A stretch of DNA of 64,000 nt from an uncultured Desulfovibrio sp. (GCA_934546745.1 CAKTDV010000007.1:1-64000), one strand, 5' to 3'. Shown: positions 32,217 to 41,538, counted from the stretch's first letter. The notes: generated by a model from the sequence alone, not told the origin. Numbers and translations are program-made.

Positions 32217-32237
32217 AAAAAAGGCGGCTCTTCCGCC
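32217..32237 (-). terminator. Terminator of the YkgJ/DnaJ-like pair
   Basis: GGCGG (32233-32237 read on the minus strand), loop AAGAG, CCGCC and six T (A-run 32217-32222 on plus). It ends the minus-strand transcript that includes the dnaJ-like gene, 71 bases beyond its stop. Confidence 0.7.
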
Positions 32238-32307
32238 CGCTCAGCCGCTGAGGCGCCTCGCAAGCGCGGCGGTGTCCGCAACGCGCATTCGCGTACCGCG
32301 CACGCGG

Positions 32308-33186
32308 TTATTGCGGGGTGAGGGTCAGATAGAGATCGCCCTGCCAGGGGCCAATGCGCTTGCCCAGGCCGCGCAGGCGCACGGGTTTGCCGGGGATGAA
32401 ATCGTGCGGCAGGGTTATTTCCACGGTGACGAGTTCACCGGAGATGCCCTGGCGAATGCGCAGGCGGATGCGGGAACCCGGAATGAGCATGGTGGCCGGC
32501 AGGCGGAAGGACTGTTCCTCGTCGATCTGATGCCGCAGCCAGCCGGTGACGCCATTTTTGAAAAGGAGTCCGAAGCCGTTGCGCGGGCTTTTTTTCATCC
32601 AGGAGACATCCACACGGCGTTTTTTTTCCCGCGGGGCCTCCCGCCGCATCCCGCGCGGCTCGGCTCCCTCCGCTTCCTCTTCTTTCCTGCGCGCGGCCGC
32701 CGCCTCGGCGGCGCGTTCCGCATCCTGCCGGTGCAGTTCGCTGTAGATGTCTTCAAAGACGCGGCGGGCAAAGGGATCGTTCAGCAGATCCCGCAGGACT
32801 TCTTCTTCCGCATAGGCGTGGGTGCTTTTGTCTGCGGCGCCGGTCTTTTCGTCCGTGTCTTCTTTTTGCCGGCCATCGTCCTGATCGTGGTGTTCCTGTG
32901 TCTTTTCTTCCCGCGTTCCATCTGTCTTTGGTTCCGCCCCGGGTTCCTGCCGGTTCCGCGTGGCCTGTTCCGACGCGGGCTTAAGAACGGCGGACAGCGC
33001 CACATAGGCCTCGTTGAGGCGCTGAAACTGCCGCCCGGCATCGGGGTTATCGGGATGCAAATCCGGGTGAAGGTCAAAGGCCCGTCGCCGGTAGGCGCTT
33101 TTCAGCGTTTCAAGGTCGGCGTGTTTGTCGATCTTGAGAATGTCGTAGCATTCTTTGAGAGAGAGCTTCCTGGAGGGACGTCGCAT
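32308..33186 (-). CDS. J-domain (DnaJ-like) co-chaperone
   Basis: A 292-residue protein. The J domain occupies residues 8-70 (LKECYDILKIDKHADLETLK, SAYRRRAFDLHPDLHPDN) with the required HPD. A highly charged linker follows (80-190). Residues 205-292 form a single DnaJ C-terminal substrate-binding domain (FRLPATMLIPGSRIRLRIRQ, ITLPHDFIPGKPVRLRGLGK). The Gly/Phe and zinc regions of classical DnaJ are absent, making this a type III-like Hsp40. It is three bases from the YkgJ gene. Confidence 0.85.
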   Translation of the reverse strand: MRRPSRKLSLKECYDILKIDKHADLETLKSAYRRRAFDLHPDLHPDNPDAGRQFQRLNEAYVALSAVLKPASEQATRNRQEPGAEPKTDGTREEKTQEHHDQDDGRQKEDTDEKTGAADKSTHAYAEEEVLRDLLNDPFARRVFEDIYSELHRQDAERAAEAAAARRKEEEAEGAEPRGMRREAPREKKRRVDVSWMKKSPRNGFGLLFKNGVTGWLRHQIDEEQSFRLPATMLIPGSRIRLRIRQGISGELVTVEITLPHDFIPGKPVRLRGLGKRIGPWQGDLYLTLTPQ

Positions 33187-33189
33187 AGC

Positions 33190-33639
33190 CTATCGCCTGT
33201 GGGGAAGGATGAGGGCGTTGGCTTCCGTTCGGGCATCGGATGCCAGAAGGCGCTCTTTTTCCAGATAGGCCATGCCCTCCCGCGCGAAGTCTTCGTGGCT
33301 GATGCCGGGATTGATGCCGGGGCAGAACTCTTTTGCCAGCGCCAGACTTTCCGGATCTTCCATGTTGCCGCGGAAAAAAGGCCAGGCCTTGCAGATGGAA
33401 GGCTTGCCTTCATGGACGATGCAGCCCCGCCCCTGCCGGAAAAAGATGCAGTAGCCGTCGTCGCCGCAGCGGATTTTCAGTTTGCCGTTGACGTGTTCGC
33501 CGTAGGTGGCAACGACCTCGTCGCCGCTCATGCGGAGGAAGTCGCACAGGCGTTGCAGATCGGAAGGGGAGACGACAATGCCTCCCTTGCCTTCGCAGCA
33601 CTGTCCGCACATGCGGCAATCGAACGCGGTGTTCGTCAT
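33190..33639 (-). CDS. YkgJ-family cysteine cluster protein
   Basis: A 149-residue protein from ATG 33639 (GGAGACACC before it). The Cys pattern CRMCGQCCEGKGGIVVSPSD, YCIFFRQGRGCIVHEGKPSI and CKAWPFF, with a final Cys (KEFCPGINPG), is diagnostic of the YkgJ/UPF0153 Zn/Fe-binding family. The biochemical role is unknown. It forms an operon with the dnaJ-like gene. Confidence 0.85.
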   Translation of the reverse strand: MTNTAFDCRMCGQCCEGKGGIVVSPSDLQRLCDFLRMSGDEVVATYGEHVNGKLKIRCGDDGYCIFFRQGRGCIVHEGKPSICKAWPFFRGNMEDPESLALAKEFCPGINPGISHEDFAREGMAYLEKERLLASDARTEANALILPHRR

Positions 33640-33857
33640 GGTGTCTCCTTGCGAAAATCTTCCCCGGATCGCGCCCGCGGCACCCGACATGCGCGGGATG
33701 GGCGGCACTGCCCCGCTATGGGGAAAAGGCGGCATGCAGCGTCGCGTTTGTGGACACGTCTCTTGCTGGAGGGGTCATGCCCGGTCTGGCTTTTTCCCGT
33801 TACGGAGTGGCGCCAGATATACTATCGGCCGGAGTCCGGCAAAGGAATAGATCGGTT

Positions 33858-34685
33858 TCAGGCTGGCGGGTTGACGCCATCCTCTTTTTGCCAGCGTTCA
33901 AGGTTGCCGCGGATGAAGTCGCAGATTTGCTGGTGTTCTTCCTTGCCATTGCCGTGAATGCGCAAGGCGTCGCCAAAGTGGTAGTGAACGGGAAGGGGCC
34001 GGATCTTTCCGAGTTCCTTGCATTTTTTCCCCTGCCCCCAGGCGTCCGTCTTCAGAGCCAGCGGTACGACGGGGACGCCGGCCTTGCGGGCCAGTTTGAC
34101 GCCGATGGTATTGAAATGACGCTCGTCGAAGACAGGCATGCGGGTGCTTTGCGGGAAGACGACGATGGAGATACCGCGGGCAAGGCGATCGGCCCCACCC
34201 TCCAGAACGGTGGCGAGATCCTCGCGCGGGTTGGATCGGCCTACGACGATGGGATCGCGCGATCGCATGACAGGGCCGAAAAAGGGCATGGTCACCAGAC
34301 TTTTCTTGACGACAAAGGTGAGGGGACGGATGGGGCGCAGTATGCCGGGGAGCATGAAGGTTTCCAGCGTGCTCATGTGGTTGGCCACGTAGACGCAGGG
34401 ACCCTCAAATTCCGTGGCGTGGCGCAGCCCCTCAATAAAGACGCGGCTCCCGACACTTTCGAGAATTTCGGTGACGGCGACGCTGGCATGCACCCACGCG
34501 GCGTCGTCGCACCGCCCTTTGGCGGCGCGGCGGCAGAGCCACCGCATGGGGCCGAAGGCAAGACGGCTGTAAAAGAGGACGGACGGCATGTTGCGGCTCA
34601 GCGGGCCGAGCGTGCGGACTGAAGTTTCGTATCTGTCAAGTCCTTTGAACTTGTTTGAGAAAGCACCTTCGATAAATGGCGTCAT
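33858..34685 (-). CDS. 1-acylglycerol-3-phosphate acyltransferase-like protein (PlsC family)
   Basis: A 275-residue protein overlapping rarA by ATGA. The acyltransferase signature appears as VYVANHMSTLETFMLPGIL (H-x4-E instead of the usual H-x4-D), followed by VVKKSLVTMPFFGPVMRSRD and the FPQSTR motif (usual FPEGTR). These conservative changes are tolerated in some PlsC subgroups. It transfers acyl chains to lysophosphatidate or a related acceptor at the membrane; the real acceptor is unproved. Confidence 0.75.
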   Translation of the reverse strand: MTPFIEGAFSNKFKGLDRYETSVRTLGPLSRNMPSVLFYSRLAFGPMRWLCRRAAKGRCDDAAWVHASVAVTEILESVGSRVFIEGLRHATEFEGPCVYVANHMSTLETFMLPGILRPIRPLTFVVKKSLVTMPFFGPVMRSRDPIVVGRSNPREDLATVLEGGADRLARGISIVVFPQSTRMPVFDERHFNTIGVKLARKAGVPVVPLALKTDAWGQGKKCKELGKIRPLPVHYHFGDALRIHGNGKEEHQQICDFIRGNLERWQKEDGVNPPA

Positions 34686-35911
34686 GGCTGCCCGTCCGTT
34701 TTTTTGATGTTGTGGATCTTTCGCCACCACTGGCTGAGGCGCGGTTCCTCACCGTTGTTACGCGGCATGTAGAAGCGGCGATCCGCCAGTTCCTGGGGAA
34801 GATAGTCCTGCCGTATCCACGCTTCCGGGTAGTTGTGCGGGTATTTGTAGTCTTTGCCGTAGCCCCACTCCTTTTGCAGCTGGGTGGCGGCATTGCGCAA
34901 ATGGAGCGGAACGGGCTGGGGGCCGTTGTTTTTGACTTCCTTGGCGGCGGCAAGGTAGGCGGCATAGCTGCTGTTGCTTTTGCGCGCCAGCGCGAGATAG
35001 ACGGTCGTTTCCGCCAGTGGAATGAAACCTTCGGGCATGCCCACGAATTCCACGGCGTGCTGGCAGGCCACCGCCAGCTGCAGGGCGCGGGGATCGGCCA
35101 GCCCCACGTCTTCCGAGGCCGAGAGGATGAGCCTGCGGCAGACGAAGCGCGGGTCTTCGCCGCCTTCCAGCAGGCAGGCGAGGTAGTAGAGCGCCGCGTC
35201 GGGATCGCTGCCCCGGATGGATTTGATCAGGGCGGAGGCCAGTTCATAGTGGCTGTCGCCTTCCCTGTCGTGCCGGGCCAGCATTTCCGGCAGCGTTGCC
35301 TTGATGCCCTCCGGCGTTTTGCGATCCTCGGGCAGGGCTGCCACGTACTCCACCAGGTTGAGCAGCGTGCGCGCATCGCCATGCGCGGCCTGCGCCAGAA
35401 TGTCAAAGGCGGCCGCGGGCAGGGAGATTTTGAGATCGGCCGCGCCGCGCTTGGCCAGCGCGACGAGTTCGGCATGGCCCAGAGGTCGCAGGCGCAGCAC
35501 GTGCAGGCGGGAGAGGAGTTGCCGTGTGACGCTGAAGGACGGATTTTCCGTTGTTGTGGCCAGAAGGATGAGTTCGCCCGATTCCACCAGCGGCAGAAAA
35601 AAATCCTGTTGCGCCTTGCTGAAGCGGTGAAGTTCATCCAGAACGAGGACTTCCACGCCGGCGAGCGCGCGGCGCAGGTGTTGCAGGCCGGCTTCCGGCG
35701 CGCTGATGCGGAGGTATTTTTTCCCCGATGAACGCGCCAGCAACAGGGCCAGCGTGGACTTGCCGCAGCCGGGCGGCCCGAAAAAGAGCAGGCTTGGCAG
35801 GCGCGGCGCGCCCATGAGGGAACGTATGCGATCCGTCAGATGGCTCTGGCCGAGGAAGGCGGCGACATCCTCCGGGCGGAGGCGTTCGGGAAGGGGCTGG
35901 GAGACGGTCAT
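34682..35911 (-). CDS. rarA: Replication-associated recombination protein A (RarA/MgsA)
   Basis: A 409-residue AAA+ ATPase. Walker A LLFFGPPGCGKSTLALLLAR, Walker B VEVLVLDELHRFSKAQQDFF, and sensor 1 LLATTTENPSFSVTRQLLSR are present. The C-terminal domain carries IKSIRGSDPDAALYYLACLL and FIPLAETTVYLALARKSNSS, characteristic of RarA. It acts at stalled forks with the SSB-clamp machinery. Length is as expected for the family. Confidence 0.92.
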   Translation of the reverse strand: MTVSQPLPERLRPEDVAAFLGQSHLTDRIRSLMGAPRLPSLLFFGPPGCGKSTLALLLARSSGKKYLRISAPEAGLQHLRRALAGVEVLVLDELHRFSKAQQDFFLPLVESGELILLATTTENPSFSVTRQLLSRLHVLRLRPLGHAELVALAKRGAADLKISLPAAAFDILAQAAHGDARTLLNLVEYVAALPEDRKTPEGIKATLPEMLARHDREGDSHYELASALIKSIRGSDPDAALYYLACLLEGGEDPRFVCRRLILSASEDVGLADPRALQLAVACQHAVEFVGMPEGFIPLAETTVYLALARKSNSSYAAYLAAAKEVKNNGPQPVPLHLRNAATQLQKEWGYGKDYKYPHNYPEAWIRQDYLPQELADRRFYMPRNNGEEPRLSQWWRKIHNIKKTDGQP

Positions 35912-35917
35912 GGGGCG

Positions 35918-36673
35918 TCAGGGGAGAGGGCGGGGCGAATGATCAGGCAGTTGCGAGGCCCACCAATGCAGCCCAAGGCAGAGGGTGGCCGCCGTTTCGC
36001 AACGCAGGATGCGTCCTCCAAGGCTGATACGGGCGAAACCGGCGGTGTCGAGCGCCGCCAGTTCACGCGGGGAAAAGCCTCCCTCAGGGCCGATGGCGTA
36101 GACGGTGACGCCGGGCAGGCCTAGACGGGACGGGGGGATGATGGAAGAGGACGCTTCCAGTTCCCAGGGCAGGATACGGCGATCGGCCCGCGCGGCGCGT
36201 TGCGTCAGTTCTTCCACGCCGCCCGCAAGCACCCGCACGTCGGGCAGCCAGGGGTTGCCCGACTGCTTGATGCCGGCAATCATCTGGGCGCGCCAGGCGT
36301 CGGCCGCCCGCGGCTGAAGCTTGCCCTGACTGAAGTCACCCTGCCAGAGCCAGACGGCATGGGCTCCCAGTTCCGCGGCCTTCTCGGCAAAAAAGCCGCG
36401 CCGCACGGCCTTGCTGAACGCCAGCGCCACTACGGGCAGCGAGGGGGGGCGCGGTACGAAGCGTTCCTCCAGCAGATCCAGCAGCACCTGTGTTTTGTCA
36501 ATCCGCAGGATACGGCATTGCCCGGCGCGGCCCTGGCCGTCCAGCAGCGCGACGCGGTCACCGGCGCGCAACCGCAGGGCCTGCGTCATGTGGCGGGCTT
36601 CCTGTCCGTCAAGAACGATTCCGGAGGGCGATGCCCAGTGTTCCGGAGAAAGGTAAAAACGGTGTTCACCCAT
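35918..36673 (-). CDS. rsmE: 16S rRNA (uracil1498-N3)-methyltransferase
   Basis: A 251-residue SPOUT methyltransferase. The N-terminal PUA-like part begins MGEHRFYLSPEHWASPSGIV. The trefoil knot motifs IGPEGGFSPRELAALDT and ISLGGRILRCETAATLCLGL (L-G-x-R-I-L-R-x-E-T-A) are diagnostic. ATG 36673 is preferred to ATG 36682, where the ribosome site would be too close. It methylates U1498 of 16S rRNA with S-adenosylmethionine. Confidence 0.92.
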   Translation of the reverse strand: MGEHRFYLSPEHWASPSGIVLDGQEARHMTQALRLRAGDRVALLDGQGRAGQCRILRIDKTQVLLDLLEERFVPRPPSLPVVALAFSKAVRRGFFAEKAAELGAHAVWLWQGDFSQGKLQPRAADAWRAQMIAGIKQSGNPWLPDVRVLAGGVEELTQRAARADRRILPWELEASSSIIPPSRLGLPGVTVYAIGPEGGFSPRELAALDTAGFARISLGGRILRCETAATLCLGLHWWASQLPDHSPRPLP

Positions 36674-36674
36674 T

Positions 36675-38381
36675 TCAGGCATTCTCCTGTTCTTTGGCGC
36701 GCGCCTTGCGGACGGCCTTGAAACCGTCCTGAAGGGCGACCAGCCTGCCGTAATTCTTGCGTATTTCCAGGCCGGCCTTTGTCAGGTTCTCCTCGGAGAC
36801 CTCGATATAGGTATGGCGCAGGTAGCGGTTGGAAAGGATTTTTTCCACATTTTCCACAATATCGTCCACCAGTTCGGGAAAGAAGTTGACGATCTCGAAT
36901 TTCAGCTCGTTGAGCAGATCCAGGGCGGCGCGCAGCATCTGGCGGTAGCCGATGCGTTCGCCCTTGATCTGGCGTCCGCTGAGATCCTCCAGGATGCGCA
37001 CGCGGCGGGCCTGCTGGATATAGCTGAACTTCGCGCAGACTTCGCGGTGCAGTTCGCGCAGGCTGTCGAAGGCGTCGTCATTGTCCGGCGAATAGAGGTA
37101 GCCTGTCAGCACCTTGCTGACGTTGCAGAAGAATTCGTCGCTGTAGCCGATCATGCGCCGTTGATGCTTGCTCAGCCAGAAATAGAGAAATTTCAGCCGC
37201 TTTTCGTCCGTATCGGTATTTTCGATGACTTCAGTGCGCTTGTAGACGATGCGGCCTGTGTATTCCCCGCGCACGATGTCATTGAGGCGCAGGAACATGT
37301 TGGTGGTATCCTTGATGATGTTCAGGTCGGGCAGGGCTTCGCCGGTGAGCGGGTGCAGTATTTCCTGCGAGGCGACGGAGAGGGCGCGATCCTGGCGGAC
37401 ATTGCTGGAGTCGAAACTGTGCTGGCGGTAGGTGACCCGGATGATGGCGACACGGCGCGGCTTGTCAAGAAAGAAGCCCTTTCTGTCCAGTTCCTCGATG
37501 ACTTCGTGCTGATCCCCGTCCACGGCGACGAGCGCTATTTTTTCCAGGGCAGGGTAGCGCCGGTTTTCGCCGCGGGAGAGGAAGGTCGTGATGGTGCGAT
37601 CCGTCTGTCCCTGAACGCGCAGCAGGAAATGTTCACCCATCTTGTGCAGTTTGCGGGCAAAAAGGGCGCTGGAGGTACGGCGTTCAGAGACGATGGGGAA
37701 GCCGTAGAGTTCCATCAGATATTGATAGACGAACATGCGGTTGCGTTCGTACATCTCGCTGTCGCCATAGGCGAATTTGCCGATACGCATGCCGAAGCGT
37801 TTCAGTTCGCTGTCGATATCGGACGGAAAAGAGGCGAAGACGCCCGCAAGGTGGAATTGTCTGTCCGTGCCAAGCGCCAGAACGTGCGCCCGATCCATGG
37901 CCAGCAGGTAGGGCATGAGCTGTGGGTAGTTGTCGAGCCGCACCGTATCGGTACGGGCGAACTGCTGGCGGAAGATTTCCTGGTGCTGCCGCGGCAGGCG
38001 TGCCGCCATGGTTTGCAGGTTGAGCGCCTGCACCGCCTGTTCCGGCGGACATGAGGCGCCTTCGCAGGCGGTATGCAGCTTGTCATACTGGAAAATCTCG
38101 GAAAAATATTCCAGGGGCCTCTCCAGAGCCACCAGGGCGAAGCCGGGCAGATCCTTGTATTCGAACATGTCGTTATCGAAGGAGGGCAGCAGCTCACGGG
38201 CTTCCACAAGAGGGTATCCCTTGTTTTCCTGGTACGGCTTGACAAGGCAGAGGCGGATATGTACCGCATCAAGAAAGCGCTTCAGGGTCGCAAGATCGGG
38301 AATGTCCACAGGGCTGGAAAACGTGTAGGCGTCGCGCCACGGCAGCCCGTTCTTGCTGAAGATTTCTTCCCATGTGATCAT
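36675..38381 (-). CDS. Conserved hypothetical 568-residue protein
   Basis: It begins MITWEEIFSKNGLPWRDAYT after GGGAC. Recognisable segments include IPDLATLKRFLDAVHIRLCL and WLSKHQRRMIGYSDEFFCNV. LEKIALVAVDGDQHEVIEEL and RRVAIIRVTYRQHSFDSSNV sit near the middle. The distal part is helical (AALDLLNELKFEIVNFFPEL) and ends very basic. I cannot assign a family or function. No signal peptide or membrane helix is visible, so it is cytoplasmic. It overlaps the rsmE region and probably leads the rsmE-rarA-plsC transcript. Confidence 0.7.
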   Translation of the reverse strand: MITWEEIFSKNGLPWRDAYTFSSPVDIPDLATLKRFLDAVHIRLCLVKPYQENKGYPLVEARELLPSFDNDMFEYKDLPGFALVALERPLEYFSEIFQYDKLHTACEGASCPPEQAVQALNLQTMAARLPRQHQEIFRQQFARTDTVRLDNYPQLMPYLLAMDRAHVLALGTDRQFHLAGVFASFPSDIDSELKRFGMRIGKFAYGDSEMYERNRMFVYQYLMELYGFPIVSERRTSSALFARKLHKMGEHFLLRVQGQTDRTITTFLSRGENRRYPALEKIALVAVDGDQHEVIEELDRKGFFLDKPRRVAIIRVTYRQHSFDSSNVRQDRALSVASQEILHPLTGEALPDLNIIKDTTNMFLRLNDIVRGEYTGRIVYKRTEVIENTDTDEKRLKFLYFWLSKHQRRMIGYSDEFFCNVSKVLTGYLYSPDNDDAFDSLRELHREVCAKFSYIQQARRVRILEDLSGRQIKGERIGYRQMLRAALDLLNELKFEIVNFFPELVDDIVENVEKILSNRYLRHTYIEVSEENLTKAGLEIRKNYGRLVALQDGFKAVRKARAKEQENA

Positions 38382-38605
38382 GACGTCCCTGTTCCTTCCC
38401 GATCGTCCGGCTGGCGCCTGTTTTCCGATGGCAACGCCTGCTGCCCTGTGCGCCGGGATGCAGGATACGCGCTTTTCTAAATTTTTTCCAGTATGCCGGG
38501 GCCCGTCCCCGCCCTTAAACGGTTGCGGCGCTTCCCCGCCTCTGGTAACAGAGGGAAGAACGCACGGATATCCGCGCCGCCAACCCTCCAACCCCCGCGA
38601 GCGCC
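38382..38605. promoter_or_regulatory. Divergent intergenic region
   Basis: These 224 bp separate the minus-strand 568-residue gene from the plus-strand GAF gene and must hold both promoters. AT-rich DNA occurs at 38475-38492. No strong -35/-10 pair or hairpin with a T-run can be named, and no gene is seen. Confidence 0.35.
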
Positions 38606-39628
38606 ATGGTCGGTTCCTCTGTAGAGTCCCATATCTTGTGTATCGTGTGCAGTGTCTTCGACGCCTATTCCGCCGTACTTTTTCTTCCCGCCGAAGATGG
38701 CGGCGGTTTTCGTCTGGCGGCTTCCTTCAGCCTTGGCGATGAGGTCGTTACCGACGGGAATTTCCGGCCGGAGAAAGGCCTCGTCGGCTGGCTGCTGCGC
38801 AGTCACGAGCCGTTGCTGCTGACCAGTTTTGACCGCGAAAAAAATTCCGTGGGCTATTACCGCCATGAGGAAGAGGTAGGCATCAAGGCGTTCATGGCCT
38901 TTCCCATAGCCACGGGCGGTGTGCTGTGCGTGGACAGCAAGCGCGAGTACTCCTTTTCGGAAAAAGATCAGAAAATGCTGCACCTCTTTGCCGATCTCAT
39001 TTCCGGCATGCAGAAGGAAAAAGGCGCCAGCGTCGTTACCGGCAATATTCCCCGCTATTTTGTGGAATTCAACGTCCTGCGCGACCTGCGCAACAAATAC
39101 AGGCGCTGGCCGCAGTATATCCTCAACTTTGTGCGGACGCTTGCGGAGGCCACGGGGTTTCACTACTGCGCCTTTGCCTCCATTGACGGCGGCGAGGCCT
39201 ATCGCGTCGAGTGCGAAACCCGGCGCATTCTCCTGGACAGCGGCCAGCCTGTGGTGCTGCCTCTGGGAAGCGGCCTGACGGGCTGGGTCTTCCGCAATGA
39301 GCAGCCGGTGTTCGCCGGAGGCATGGAGGCCGCGCCGTCCACCATGCTTTTCGGGAAACAGGTGGAGATGCCCGACTTCCAGGCGGCGGCCTGCCTGCCC
39401 GTGACCATCAGCCGCAGTACGCGCGCCGTCATCTGCCTTGCGCATATGGAGCCTCTGGAAATCGACGAGGCCATGCGCAGTTTTCTGTTGCAGTGCGTGG
39501 ATCATCTGGCCATGCATCTGGAAAACCTCTACCTTCAGACGCGGTTGAACCAGCTTCTGCCGCGGGCGCATCTGCACCGCAACGGCGGCCCCTCCTTTGA
39601 GGCGGCGAAAAACGAGGATGAGGAATAA
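38606..39628 (+). CDS. Tandem GAF-domain protein
   Basis: A 340-residue protein with two GAF domains, residues about 5-130 and 165-320. The first holds FDAYSAVLFLPAEDGGGFRL, GLVGWLLRSHEPLLLTSFDR and ICLAH-like FPIATGGVLCVDSKREYSF. The second has YCAFASIDGGEAYRVECETR, GSGLTGWVFRNEQPVFAGGM and AACLPVTISRSTRAVICLAH. No output domain follows, so it is a stand-alone sensor, perhaps acting on the adjacent MreB-like protein (17 bases downstream). The ligand is unknown. Confidence 0.8.
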   Translation: MVGSSVESHILCIVCSVFDAYSAVLFLPAEDGGGFRLAASFSLGDEVVTDGNFRPEKGLVGWLLRSHEPLLLTSFDREKNSVGYYRHEEEVGIKAFMAFPIATGGVLCVDSKREYSFSEKDQKMLHLFADLISGMQKEKGASVVTGNIPRYFVEFNVLRDLRNKYRRWPQYILNFVRTLAEATGFHYCAFASIDGGEAYRVECETRRILLDSGQPVVLPLGSGLTGWVFRNEQPVFAGGMEAAPSTMLFGKQVEMPDFQAAACLPVTISRSTRAVICLAHMEPLEIDEAMRSFLLQCVDHLAMHLENLYLQTRLNQLLPRAHLHRNGGPSFEAAKNEDEE

Positions 39629-39644
39629 GACGGAGCGCACGGGC

Positions 39645-40667
39645 ATGTTCGGCTTTTTGCGTCGTTTTTTCGCGCATGATCTCGCCATGGATCTTGGCAC
39701 GGCCAATACGCTGCTTTCCTCGGCGCGCGAGGATATGCTGGTCAATGAGCCGTCCGTGGTGGCGCTGGACGCCGTCAGCGGCGCGGTGCTGGCTGTCGGC
39801 ACGGAGGCCAAGGCCTATCTGGGGCGCACACCCCGCAAAATTCGGGCGGTACGTCCCATGAAGGACGGCGTCATCGCCGACTTCGATGTGACGCGTAAGA
39901 TGATTTCCTATTTTGTGGGCAAGGCCATCGGCCGATCGCGTCTGTTCAGGCCTTCCATGGTCATCAGCATCCCTTCAGGCATCACACAGGTGGAAAAGAA
40001 GGCCGTCATCGACGCGGCCCTGCTGGCGGGGGCCGGAAATGTCCGCCTGATGGAGGAACCCCTTGCGGCGGCGCTTGGCGCGGGGCTGCCCGTGCGGGAG
40101 CCTGTGGCCTCCATGGTGCTGGATATTGGCGGAGGTACCAGCGAGGTCGCCGTCATTTCTCTTTCGGCCATGTCCGTCACCCAGTCGCTGCGTATCGCGG
40201 GCGATGCCATGAACGATGCCGTGCGCCGCTATCTGCATGACGTTTTTGCCCTTGATGTGGGCGAAAATGCCGCGGAGCGCCTCAAGATCGAACTGGGGAC
40301 GGCCATTCCCATTGACGATGGGCGTACCGCTGTGATCATGGGCAAGGATGTCGTGCTGGGAACGCCCAAGACCGTGACTGTGAGCGAAGCCCATGTGCGG
40401 GAAGCCCTGCGCTACCCGTTGCAGGCCATTGCCGGGGCTGTGGTGCGTGTGCTTGAAATGACGCCGCCGGAACTGGCCGCCGATATTTACGAACGCGGTA
40501 TGCTTCTGGCTGGAGGCGGTGGGCTTTTGCGCGGTCTGGATCGCTATCTTTCGGCTGCCGCGCGTATTCGGGTGACAGTGGACGGGGATCCCCTGACGGC
40601 CGTCCTGCGCGGGGCGGCGACGGCCATGCGCGGCGGGAGCATGTACGAAGAGATGTTCATCAATTAG
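39645..40667 (+). CDS. mreB: MreB-family rod shape-determining protein
   Basis: A 340-residue actin-like protein: AMDLGTANTLLSSAREDMLV (phosphate 1), VNEPSVVALDAVSGAVLAVG, MVISIPSGITQVEKKAVIDA, VLDIGGGTSEVAVISLSAMS (phosphate 2) and MLLAGGGGLLRGLDRYLSAA (adenosine). Length is typical. MreB filaments guide cell-wall synthesis along the membrane; the FGFLRRFF start is amphipathic. It lies in an operon with the GAF protein, not with mreC/mreD, which suggests this may be one of several paralogues. Confidence 0.88.
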   Translation: MFGFLRRFFAHDLAMDLGTANTLLSSAREDMLVNEPSVVALDAVSGAVLAVGTEAKAYLGRTPRKIRAVRPMKDGVIADFDVTRKMISYFVGKAIGRSRLFRPSMVISIPSGITQVEKKAVIDAALLAGAGNVRLMEEPLAAALGAGLPVREPVASMVLDIGGGTSEVAVISLSAMSVTQSLRIAGDAMNDAVRRYLHDVFALDVGENAAERLKIELGTAIPIDDGRTAVIMGKDVVLGTPKTVTVSEAHVREALRYPLQAIAGAVVRVLEMTPPELAADIYERGMLLAGGGGLLRGLDRYLSAAARIRVTVDGDPLTAVLRGAATAMRGGSMYEEMFIN

Positions 40668-40704
40668 CGCGCGGTCACACCGCACAGGCAACATGCCCTG
40701 ACAC

Positions 40705-41538
40705 GTGACCGTTTTGGAGAAAGCGACGGTGGAGAGAGCGCTCCTTGAGAAGGTTGTCGCCCTTGTGCGCGAGAGCGGCGAGATTGTGCGGCGGCAGTGG
40801 CTGGAAGAACGCCATGTGCGGCACAAGGGCCGCGTCGATCTGGTAACGCGGACGGATCTGGCCGTGGAGGACTTTCTCCGGGAGCGTCTTGCGCCGCTGG
40901 TGCCGGGCGTGGGTTTTCTGGCGGAAGAGAGCAGCGGGGCCGGGGCGCGTCCCGCGGGGGACTGCTGGATTGTTGATCCCGTGGACGGGACGACAAACTT
41001 TGTACATCGCATCCCGCAGGTGGGCACGTCCGTGGCCCTGTGGCGTGATGGCCGTGTGACGCTCGGGGTCGTCAACGTCCCCATGATGAACGAATGCTTC
41101 TGGGCTGTGCGCGGGCAGGGAGCCTTCTGTAATGGGGATTCCATTGCCGTCAGCCGGGAAGGCGAGTTGCAGCAGTGCCTGTGTGCCACAGGTTTTCCCT
41201 ATGATGTCGGCGGGAAACTGCCCCAGGTGCTTGAGCGTCTGCGCCTCCTCCTGCCAGCGACCCAGGGGATGCGGCGCATTGGCGCGGCGTCCGTCGATCT
41301 GGCCTATGTGGCTTGCGGGCGTCTTGACGTTTTTTACGAACTGTGGCTCAAACCCTGGGATATGGCGGCGGGCTGGCTGCTGGTGGAGGAGGCGGGCGGC
41401 AGGGTGTCCCTGCCGTCCGGGGATGCCTACGCCTTTGGCGGGGAAGTTGTCGCCAGCAATGGCCTTGTGCATACGGAGGTATGCGGTTTACTGTGCCGTG
41501 CGGCGGCCGCCGCCGGCGCACACTCCCGCAGCGGCTGA
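40705..41538 (+). CDS. Inositol-1-monophosphatase family protein
   Basis: A 277-residue enzyme. Metal-binding motifs are FLAEESSGAGARPAGDCWIV, then DPVDGTTNFVHRIPQVG (D-P-x-D-G-T-x-N-F), and WDMAAGWLLVEEAGGRV near the end. It hydrolyses inositol monophosphate or related sugar phosphates with Mg2+ (SuhB-like). GTG 40729 with GGAG upstream is an alternative start. The 3' end overlaps the convergent NUDIX-like gene by 112 bases. Confidence 0.88.
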   Translation: MTVLEKATVERALLEKVVALVRESGEIVRRQWLEERHVRHKGRVDLVTRTDLAVEDFLRERLAPLVPGVGFLAEESSGAGARPAGDCWIVDPVDGTTNFVHRIPQVGTSVALWRDGRVTLGVVNVPMMNECFWAVRGQGAFCNGDSIAVSREGELQQCLCATGFPYDVGGKLPQVLERLRLLLPATQGMRRIGAASVDLAYVACGRLDVFYELWLKPWDMAAGWLLVEEAGGRVSLPSGDAYAFGGEVVASNGLVHTEVCGLLCRAAAAAGAHSRSG

